From Antarctobacter aquimaris (GTDB lineage Bacteria; Pseudomonadota; Alphaproteobacteria; Rhodobacterales; Rhodobacteraceae): DNA of 64,000 nt. Positions within the stretch are counted from its first letter, which is position 1, and each line of letters begins with the position of its first letter. This document shows positions 58,263-64,000 of this stretch, piece by piece. A model generated the notes under the pieces. That model was not told where the DNA came from, did no database searches, and worked only from the letters and a program-made list of their open reading frames with translations. Position numbers and translations under genes: made by a program. The stretch is taken from assembly GCF_900184945.1 (NCBI RefSeq), contig NZ_FXYF01000006.1, forward strand, positions 62,001-126,000. The letters are read 5' to 3'.

Positions 58263-59048
58263 ATGAGATTTCGCGCCGCACGGACCGGCCTGGGGCCCGC
58301 CCTGGCGCTGATGCTGTCGGCCCAGGCCGCGCTGGCCGACGCCCATTCCGGCGCGCCCGAGGGCATCAGCCCGACCGAATCCGCCCTGGCCGACCTGCTG
58401 ATCACCCTGGCCGAACTGGAACTCACCCTCACGCGCAACGGTGCCGCCGCCCTGCCGCCGCCACCCGATGGCGGCGACCTGCTGGACAGGGTCAACGCCC
58501 GGCTGACCCTGCTGGACGGCGTCCGCCCCGCGCCCGCACCCGACGCGCCCGACGCCGAAAAGCTGGCCGGCCTGCCCGCCCCCGAAAGCCCGGAGACGCC
58601 CCTGCCCGCCGCCGATGCGGCGCCGGATTCGCCCGCGCCGGACCCGGCCGCGCCGGATGCCGACTTCGACCCGATCGCCGCCGCGCTGGGGTTCTCGGAC
58701 ACCGCCGATCCACCCGACGCCCCAGAGCCGCCCGCGGCGCAGACCGACCCGCCGCCCGCCGCCCCGCCCGCGGGAGAGCCCTTTGTCGCCGTCTCGCTGA
58801 ACGGCACCGCCGTGCACAGCCTGGTGATCGAGGACCTCACCGATGCGGACAAGGCAGCCATGCCCGACGCGTCGACCTGCCCGGAGCTGGGCGACTGGTT
58901 CCTCGCGCTGCCGCTCCAGCGCGACTTCAAGAGCGTCTTCGTGATCGAGGGCGAGTTTGTCCGCGTCTGCCGCGAACTGGGCCGCAACTGGCTGGTCAAG
59001 CGGGCCAACACCCGCGAACGCGCGCACCTGGTCAAACGCCCCGACTGA
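58263..59048 (+). CDS. Exported Pro/Ala/Asp-rich protein of unknown function
   Basis: 261 aa with a signal peptide (GLGPALALMLSAQAALA, then DAHSG). A helical stretch (SALADLLITLAELELTLTRN, about 42-61) is followed by a long Pro/Ala/Asp-rich linker (about 80-170). The compact C-terminal domain runs from GEPFVAVSLNGTAVHSLVIE to the end and contains two Cys (STCPELGDW, RVCRELGR). The length of the linker (about 90 residues) would allow it to reach across the periplasm. The ATG at 58263 follows GGGAGACCGCC. It is the last gene of the envelope cluster. No family is recognised. Confidence 0.72.
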   Translation: MRFRAARTGLGPALALMLSAQAALADAHSGAPEGISPTESALADLLITLAELELTLTRNGAAALPPPPDGGDLLDRVNARLTLLDGVRPAPAPDAPDAEKLAGLPAPESPETPLPAADAAPDSPAPDPAAPDADFDPIAAALGFSDTADPPDAPEPPAAQTDPPPAAPPAGEPFVAVSLNGTAVHSLVIEDLTDADKAAMPDASTCPELGDWFLALPLQRDFKSVFVIEGEFVRVCRELGRNWLVKRANTRERAHLVKRPD

Positions 59049-59082
59049 GCGCGACCCGGATCAGACCATATGGCCGACCCGC

Positions 59083-59096
59083 CCGACCAAAGTCGG
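59083..59096. promoter_or_regulatory. CCGAC-N4-GTCGG palindrome before the sensor kinase gene
   Basis: CCGAC and GTCGG are separated by CAAA. Half-sites and spacing are the same as in the palindrome before the repeat-protein gene at 61383. It lies 88 bases before the kinase ATG at 59185, so it is a candidate site for the NarL-type response regulator (autoregulation). Confidence 0.55.
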
Positions 59097-59184
59097 ATGA
59101 AACCGCCGCGCCCGCCGTGTAGGCTGTGACAAACGCCGACGGTGCAGCCGCCGTCACGGCCCCGACACCATGCGGAAAACGACC

Positions 59185-60627
59185 ATGCGCACCGGCACAC
59201 AGCCCGCGGGGCTGTCCGATCCCCCCTCACCCGCGCTGCGCGACACCCTGCGGCGCGCCGTCACGGCCTACCGCCGGCAACCGCTGACGATCCGTTTCGC
59301 GCTGGTCGGGGGCCTGGTCAGCCTGCTGGGCATGGCGCTGATCGGTGCCTTTGTCGGCGAGAGGATCAAATCCGCCGTGGTGCGCAACTCGGCCATCTCG
59401 GCCGCGGTCTACATGGAAAGCTTCATCGCCCCGCTGTCGCAGGACCTCGCCGGTCAGAACCTGCTCTCCGCCGAGGCACAGGCCCGGCTGGCCGAGATGC
59501 TGGAGCGCGAGGGCGTCAAGGGCCGCATCCTGTCGATCAAGATCTGGAAGCGTGGCGGCCTGATCGCCTATGCCAGCGACCCCGCCCTGATCGGCCAGAC
59601 CTTCGCCCCCACCGATGACCTCAGGGCCGCCTGGGCCGGGCAGCTGATCGCCGGCTTCGACGAGCTGGAGCATGCCGAATCCGCCTCCGAACGCGCCCTG
59701 GGGGTGCCGCTGCTGGAGGTCTACAACCCGATCCATTCGATCGGCACCGGCGAGGTGATCGCCGTGGCCGAGTTCTACCAGAACGCGACCGAGCTGCAGC
59801 AGGACCTGAAAGTCGCGCGGCTGACCTCCTGGGCGGTGGTGGCCAGCGTCGCCGGGGCGACCTTCCTTGCGCTTTACGGGATCGTCCGCGCCGGCAGCCA
59901 GACCATCGCCCGCCAGCACGGCGAATTGCGCCACCGCATCGCCGAGATCACCCGCATCTCCAACCAGAACGCGCAGTTGCGCCAGCGGGTGCAGTCCTCC
60001 TCCGAACGGGCGGCGGCGCTGAACGAGGCGCTGTTGCGGCGGGTCGGGGCGGAACTGCACGATGGCCCGGCGCAGGTGCTGGCGCTGGCCAACCTGCGGA
60101 TCGGCGCGTGGAAACGCGGCTCGGGCGACGAGGAACTCGACATGATCCACCGCGCACTGGAAGAGGCGCTGTCAGACATCCGTGGCCTCGCGCGCGGGCT
60201 GGTGCTGCCGGAACTGGAAGGGCTGAGCGCCGCCGAGGCGATCCGCCGCGCCGCCGAGGCCCACGCCGAACGCACCCAGACCGAGGTGGTCCTGGACGGC
60301 ATGGCCGAGGATGGCCAGCGCCCCGGCCTGCCGCACCTGATCTGCATCTACCGTTTCGTGCAGGAAGGGCTGATGAACGCCTGGCGCCACGCTGAGGGAC
60401 GCGGCCAGTGCGTGGTTTGGACGACCGAGGGCGCGGACCTTGTCGTCACCGTCAGCGACGACGGCCCCGGCTTTGACCCGGACCGCGCCGAGGGCACCGG
60501 GCGCATCGGTCTCGAAGGTCTGCGCGAACGGGTGCAAAGCGTCGGCGGCTCCTTCGCTCTGCTCAGCCGCCCGGGCACCGGAACCACGCTGACCATGCGC
60601 CTGCACCTGCGGGGCGACACGGCATGA
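59185..60627 (+). CDS. Sensor histidine kinase (NarX/DegS-like, HisKA_3 type)
   Basis: 480 aa from the second ATG (GGAAA precedes it; an ATG at 59170 lacks a Shine-Dalgarno). TM1 is at about 40-62 (FALVGGLVSLLGMALIGAFV). A periplasmic sensor segment of about 140 residues follows, and TM2 is at about 210-232. A short coiled linker leads to the dimerisation/phosphotransfer motif LRRVGAELHDGPAQVLALAN, with the phospho-His at residue 292 in this numbering. The ATPase domain shows GLMNAWRHAEG (N box), VSDDGPGFDP (G1) and GRIGLEGLRERV. It phosphorylates the response regulator encoded next, with an ATGA overlap. The signal is unknown. Confidence 0.92.
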   Translation: MRTGTQPAGLSDPPSPALRDTLRRAVTAYRRQPLTIRFALVGGLVSLLGMALIGAFVGERIKSAVVRNSAISAAVYMESFIAPLSQDLAGQNLLSAEAQARLAEMLEREGVKGRILSIKIWKRGGLIAYASDPALIGQTFAPTDDLRAAWAGQLIAGFDELEHAESASERALGVPLLEVYNPIHSIGTGEVIAVAEFYQNATELQQDLKVARLTSWAVVASVAGATFLALYGIVRAGSQTIARQHGELRHRIAEITRISNQNAQLRQRVQSSSERAAALNEALLRRVGAELHDGPAQVLALANLRIGAWKRGSGDEELDMIHRALEEALSDIRGLARGLVLPELEGLSAAEAIRRAAEAHAERTQTEVVLDGMAEDGQRPGLPHLICIYRFVQEGLMNAWRHAEGRGQCVVWTTEGADLVVTVSDDGPGFDPDRAEGTGRIGLEGLRERVQSVGGSFALLSRPGTGTTLTMRLHLRGDTA

Positions 60628-61271
60628 CCCGGCGCATCCGCACCCTGCTGGCCGACGATCACCCGCTGTTCCGCAACGGCGTGGCCCGCACACTGGAAGA
60701 GGCGGGCGACATCGAGATCGTCGCACAATGCGGCAGCGCCGACGACGCCGTGGCCGCCACCTCAGAGCACATGCCCGATGTCGCCCTGCTGGACATCTCG
60801 ATGCCGGGCAACGGCATCACCGCCGCCACCCGCATCGGCACGGAGTTTCCCGCCGTGCGGGTCATCATGCTGACCGTCTCGGAACAGGATGACACCGTCA
60901 TGCGCGCGCTCGAGGCGGGCGCCTCGGGCTACGTGCTCAAGGGCGTCTCGGCCGAGGCGCTGATCGCGGCGGTGCGCGGCGTGCATGCCGGCGGCAGCTA
61001 CATCTCGCCCGAACTGGCCGGGCGCGTGCTGTCGGCGATGGGCGCGGGCATGGCGCGCAACGCCCGCACCTATGACCCGGTGTCCGACCTGACGCGGCGC
61101 GAGGAACAGATCCTGCGGCTGGTCGCGCGCGGCTGTTCCAACCGCGAGATCGGCGAGGACCTGTCGCTGCAGGAGGCGACGGTCAAGCACTACATGACCA
61201 ACATCCTGCAAAAGCTTCAGGTGCGGAACCGGGTCGAGGCGGCGCTGCTGGCGCGCGAGGAAGGCATGTAA
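60624..61271 (+). CDS. NarL/FixJ-family response regulator
   Basis: 215 aa. The receiver domain has the acidic pocket LLADDHPLF at 8-16 and the phospho-acceptor Asp57 (LLDISMPG), then LTVSEQDD and YVLKG. The C-terminal LuxR-type helix-turn-helix is at about 150-212 (LTRREEQILRLVARGCSNRE, GEDLSLQEATVKHYMTNILQ). It is coupled to the kinase gene by ATGA overlap. A pair of CCGAC-N4-GTCGG palindromes, before the kinase gene and just after this gene, are good candidates for its binding sites. Confidence 0.93.
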   Translation: MTRRIRTLLADDHPLFRNGVARTLEEAGDIEIVAQCGSADDAVAATSEHMPDVALLDISMPGNGITAATRIGTEFPAVRVIMLTVSEQDDTVMRALEAGASGYVLKGVSAEALIAAVRGVHAGGSYISPELAGRVLSAMGAGMARNARTYDPVSDLTRREEQILRLVARGCSNREIGEDLSLQEATVKHYMTNILQKLQVRNRVEAALLAREEGM

Positions 61272-61276
61272 CCGCC

Positions 61277-61302
61277 GGTTTTCCGACCTTGGTCGGAAAA
61301 CC
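61277..61302. promoter_or_regulatory. Perfect 12-bp inverted repeat before the repeat-protein gene
   Basis: GGTTTTCCGACC and GGTCGGAAAACC are separated by TT. The core CCGAC-CTTG-GTCGG (61283-61296) has the same half-sites and spacing as the site before the kinase gene. It lies 81 bases before the ATG at 61383. Being AT-rich in its flanks with no following U-tract, it looks more like an operator than a terminator. Confidence 0.65.
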
Positions 61303-61382
61303 CGCCAGACCTTGGAGCATGTGCCGCGCGCGGTCCCTCCGGCACAAGGAGGGACACCAGACACCGCAAAGGATGCTTCACG

Positions 61383-61787
61383 ATGAAACGACTGATCCTG
61401 GGAACCGCCGCCGTCCTGACGCTGGCCAGCCTGCCGGCGACCGGCCTTGCCGCCTTCGGGCCCGGCACCGCGACGGATGACGCCGCCGTGACCGCCGCCC
61501 CCGCGCCGCTGCTGCTGGCGCGTGGCGGCGACGACGACAGGGATGACGATCGTGGCCGGGGCCGCGGCGGCGATGACGACGACGATGACAACCGCGGCCG
61601 CGGACGTGGCGGTGACGACGACGGCGAGGATGACCGCGGCCGTGGCCGCGGCCAGGATGACGGCCCCGACATCAGCCCGGACAACAGCCCCGACGGCACC
61701 AGCGGCCGCGACCGCCCGCGCGTCCCCGGCGGGTCGGGTTGCGACGATCCCGGCGATGTCGCCGAACACGCGGGCTGCCGCGGATGA
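61383..61787 (+). CDS. Secreted Asp-rich/Arg-Gly repeat protein
   Basis: 134 aa with a signal peptide (MKRLILGTAAVLTLASLPA, cleavage likely in TGLAA). Residues about 47-95 are three near-copies of a unit of about 15 residues, each an acidic run (DDDRDDD or DDDDDDN) followed by RGRGRG. A Ser/Asp/Pro part follows (DISPDNSPDGTSG) and two Cys near the end (SGCDDPGD, HAGCRG). The protein is probably intrinsically disordered and could bind metal ions or polyanions, which is an inference. The large inverted repeat just upstream and the adjacent two-component genes suggest it is induced by them. No homologous family is recognised. Confidence 0.72.
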   Translation: MKRLILGTAAVLTLASLPATGLAAFGPGTATDDAAVTAAPAPLLLARGGDDDRDDDRGRGRGGDDDDDDNRGRGRGGDDDGEDDRGRGRGQDDGPDISPDNSPDGTSGRDRPRVPGGSGCDDPGDVAEHAGCRG

Positions 61788-61792
61788 CCCTC

Positions 61793-61823
61793 GGGCGCCC
61801 GGGTCCGCCGACCGCGGGCGCCC
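61793..61823. terminator. Convergent hairpin between the repeat-protein and serralysin genes
   Basis: GGGCGCCCG (61793-61801) and CGGGCGCCC (61815-61823) form a perfect 9-bp stem with a 13-base loop. It occupies the whole gap between the two convergent stop codons. No U-tract is seen. Confidence 0.6.
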
Positions 61824-61826
61824 CTG

Positions 61827-63650
61827 TCACAGGAGGAAATCCGTGGCCTGGAGGCCGGTAATCCCCGCCACGCGGATTTCGGCGTCGGTGACACCGTCCC
61901 CGTCCAGGTCGAACATCACGATGGTCGACCCGGAAGGCGTCTCGAACAGGCGCAGCTCGGGATTGCCTGACGGATCGAACGGCGCGGAGCCCCGGAATTC
62001 GAACACATCCGGGGACAGGCCGCTCACGTCGATCCGGTCCAGGCCCTGTTCAAAGTCGATGATCTGGTCGCGCGCCGCGCCGATCCCGGCATCCCCCGCC
62101 GTCGCAAAGACAAAGTGGTCGGCCTCGGCCCCGCCGGTCAGCGCATCGCTCCCGGTGCCGCCGATCAGCACGTCCATCCCGGCATTGCCGCGCAGCACGT
62201 CGACCCCCTCTCCGCCCTCCAGCGTGTCGTTTTCGCCCGACCCGATGATCGTGTCGTTGCCGCCATTGCCGGACAGCCGGTTGGCCCGCAGGTTGCCGAC
62301 GATGAAATCGCCGCCGCCGCCGCCCTCGACGTTCTCGAAGTTGACGATGGTGTCGCCGCTGACCAGCGGATCGCCGGAGACGCTGTTGTTCCACAGCCGC
62401 ACCGTGACGCCGCCGGCCGCCGCCGAGTAGTCCAGCGTGTCGCTGTCGCCCGGCGAGCCGTCGAGGAAATCCGCGTCGGGGCTGCCGATCAGCCAGTCGT
62501 CGCCGTATCCCCCGGTCAGGCTGTCGGCCCCGGTGCCCCCGTCCAGCGTGTCGTTGTCGGTATTGCCGTTCAGCGTATCCGCGCCCTCGCCGCCCAGGAT
62601 CGAATCGTTGCCGCCGCGGCCGAACAGGGTGTTGGCCGTGGCGTTGCCGGTGAGCGTGTCATTGCCAGCGCCGCCGATGCCGTTTTCGATCACCACGCCG
62701 CTGGCAATGGTGAATCCGCCGTGGAACCCCGCCAGGTGGGACACAAAACCGCCGCCGCCCGCCGCGAACGCCAGCGTCGCGGCGCGCAGGTCGATCACCG
62801 CATCGGTGCTGCCGTCATGGCGGATGGCATCCAGCCCGGCGGTGTCCCAGATCGTCCTGTAGCTGCGGTCAAGGCTCTGCATGACATAGAAATCGTCCCC
62901 CGCCGCCGCTGTCGTATTGACCCCGTACTTGCGCTGAACGGCGATGATGTCGATCGCCGACGGGTTTTCCGGCGAACCAAAGGGAATGACCGACTCGGGC
63001 AGATTGCCCAGCGGTCCGGTGGCCCAGCCGCGATTGTAGCTCATCACCGAAAAGACCTCCTGGTTGAGGTCGTTGTCGCCGTAGTCCCCAAAAGCGGAGG
63101 TGACCCCGGGCATGACGATGGCCCCAAGGTCCGCGTCGTGCGTGTGGGTCAACCCGATCAGGTGGCCGATTTCATGGATCAGGATCAGAAAGCCGAACCC
63201 GCCTTCGTCCAGCGCCCCGGCATCCGTCCATTGCGGCACCCGGTTCGACATGAACATCTGCTGAACGCCGCCACCCGGATACCCCGCTTCGCCATAAGGC
63301 GGCGTGTCGCCGACCAGCACCTCGATATCGGCCTCGGCGCGGTTAGTCGTCTGCACGAACTGGATGTCGGCAACCGCGCTCCAGGTCGCAAAGGCCGCCA
63401 TGATCCGCGCCTGTTCATAGGCGCTGGTCGCATCCGCCACACGCGAATCCACGGTTTCGCCCGCACCGGCGATATAGACCCGGATCGGGTCCGCATCGTC
63501 GATGTTCAGCGTGGTCGCCACGGTATCGCCCAGGTCGGGCAATCGCGCCGCCGCCGTGCGGAACGCCCCGCTCCAACCCTCCGGCACACCGCCCAAGCGG
63601 ACCGCATCGGTCATCCAGCTCAAGGTCTGTTCGTCGCCGTATCCGCGCAT
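61827..63650 (-). CDS. Serralysin-type (M10) metalloprotease with RTX calcium repeats
   Basis: 607 aa. The zinc motif HExxHxxGxxH (His159, Glu160, His163, His169) lies in LIHEIGHLIGLTHTHD. The Met-turn VMSYN (Met203) is typical of metzincins. Downstream are at least nine RTX nonapeptide-like repeats (GGAGNDTL, GRGGNDSI, GGEGADTL, GGTGADSL) and the serralysin C-terminal domain (DQIIDFEQGLDRIDVSGL). There is no signal peptide; secretion should use a type I exporter, whose genes are not visible here. The start is ATG at 63650, supported by AAGGAGG ten bases upstream; an in-frame start 81 bases earlier lacks one. Confidence 0.9.
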   Translation of the reverse strand: MRGYGDEQTLSWMTDAVRLGGVPEGWSGAFRTAAARLPDLGDTVATTLNIDDADPIRVYIAGAGETVDSRVADATSAYEQARIMAAFATWSAVADIQFVQTTNRAEADIEVLVGDTPPYGEAGYPGGGVQQMFMSNRVPQWTDAGALDEGGFGFLILIHEIGHLIGLTHTHDADLGAIVMPGVTSAFGDYGDNDLNQEVFSVMSYNRGWATGPLGNLPESVIPFGSPENPSAIDIIAVQRKYGVNTTAAAGDDFYVMQSLDRSYRTIWDTAGLDAIRHDGSTDAVIDLRAATLAFAAGGGGFVSHLAGFHGGFTIASGVVIENGIGGAGNDTLTGNATANTLFGRGGNDSILGGEGADTLNGNTDNDTLDGGTGADSLTGGYGDDWLIGSPDADFLDGSPGDSDTLDYSAAAGGVTVRLWNNSVSGDPLVSGDTIVNFENVEGGGGGDFIVGNLRANRLSGNGGNDTIIGSGENDTLEGGEGVDVLRGNAGMDVLIGGTGSDALTGGAEADHFVFATAGDAGIGAARDQIIDFEQGLDRIDVSGLSPDVFEFRGSAPFDPSGNPELRLFETPSGSTIVMFDLDGDGVTDAEIRVAGITGLQATDFLL

Positions 63651-63914
63651 GGTCTCATCGCCTCCTTCGGCCTCATCTGTCGAAGGGGGCGCCGTACCGG
63701 CGAAACGCCCGGGAACAAACCCGCAGCACATCGGATGATGCCCAGGGTCACGCGGATGCCCCCAGTCGGTCCCGCGGAGAAGGGCATGCCGAACATTTCA
63801 CGGGGCGCGCGCCGCAAAGTCAACGAATTCCGCCCGGGCTGCGGGCAAGGACTCGCGCGCCCACAGGCCGTGCGCGCGGCCGGACCATGGCCCTCGACTG
63901 CCCGGACCCCATGG
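63651..63914. other. Upstream gap of the serralysin gene
   Basis: This 264-base stretch lies between the serralysin start and the hairpin at 63915-63944. It holds the Shine-Dalgarno AAGGAGG close to its left edge and should carry the protease promoter. Open frames here and on to 64000 are short and not convincing; I see no gene. Confidence 0.6.
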
Positions 63915-63944
63915 AAAAGGGGCCGCGCCCGCAGACGCGACCCC
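63915..63944 (-). terminator. Intrinsic terminator on the minus strand near the right edge
   Basis: Read on the minus strand, GGGGTCGCG and CGCGGCCCC form a 9-bp stem (one T-G wobble) with an 8-base loop, followed directly by TTTT. It implies a leftward gene ending just to the right. A frame open from the window edge to a TGA at 63947-63949 (17 codons) might be its end, but this is too short to call. Confidence 0.65.
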
Positions 63945-64000
63945 TCTCATTCCCGCACCCCTGTCGGCCTGAAGGACCGCGGGAAACCGCACCGCAGGGC

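Noticed and set aside
61277-61302. Interpretation of the 12-bp inverted repeat as an intrinsic terminator of the two-component operon
   Set aside because: Neither strand has a U-tract after it, and the same core occurs in front of the kinase gene, which favours an operator.
63798-63992. Possible small gene on the minus strand at the right edge
   Set aside because: The terminator hairpin at 63915-63944 lies inside it and the product has no recognisable features.

Overview
The window is GC-rich, densely coding and carries mainly Shine-Dalgarno-led genes. TAXI-type TRAP transporters, a TamA/TamB pair, a serralysin-type RTX protease, a cobalamin riboswitch and a recurring two-hairpin intergenic element together suggest an alphaproteobacterium of the order Rhodobacterales (Roseobacter/Paracoccaceae type). 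That placement is inferred from gene content; no rRNA or other phylogenetic marker is present. I saw no tRNA, rRNA, CRISPR array, IS element or phage gene.

Left part (1-26 kb). A flavin monooxygenase is followed by a sugar-type ABC importer (binding protein, attenuator hairpin, permease, single-domain ATPase) and a DUF4336 protein. From 5.4 to 24.6 kb lies a large divergent locus for an amine, amide or amino-acid-like substrate. The leftward arm runs XRE-cupin regulator, TAXI receptor, fused TRAP permease with DUF3394 tail, UspA, nitrilase, long Orn/Lys/Arg-type decarboxylase, ATP-grasp enzyme and C45 acyltransferase/amidohydrolase. The rightward arm runs 4-aminobutyrate-type aminotransferase, a second class-III aminotransferase, membrane-anchored FMN glutamate-synthase-like protein, carboxymuconolactone-decarboxylase-like protein and succinate-semialdehyde dehydrogenase. 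It ends against a second TAXI receptor and an MscS channel. The arms probably form a catabolic route that feeds succinate, but the starting substrate is not evident.

Middle (26-43 kb). tamA-tamB overlap by ATGA; TamB carries a tandem repeat of exactly 330 bp. A modular PIG-L deacetylase comes next. Then a small unknown gene follows a well-formed cobalamin riboswitch. A LysR regulator precedes a tightly coupled operon of hydantoinase/oxoprolinase A and B, a FAD amine oxidase-like protein and a uronate-dehydrogenase-like enzyme. A convergent MarR regulator closes this part.

Right part (43.5-59 kb). This is the most unusual region: about fourteen genes, mostly for exported or membrane proteins of no recognised function, arranged in three blocks. 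They include a MacB/FtsX-like fused ABC protein, a large exported protein, an exported vWA protein with an SH3-like front end, coiled-coil exported proteins, and a MotA/TolQ/ExbB-like channel followed by two different single-span ExbD/MotB-like proteins, each with an Asp at the membrane edge. I propose it is an undescribed proton-driven envelope machine. It is followed by a NarL-type two-component pair, a secreted Asp/Arg-Gly repeat protein and the serralysin. The kinase gene and the repeat-protein gene share an identical CCGAC-N4-GTCGG operator-like palindrome.
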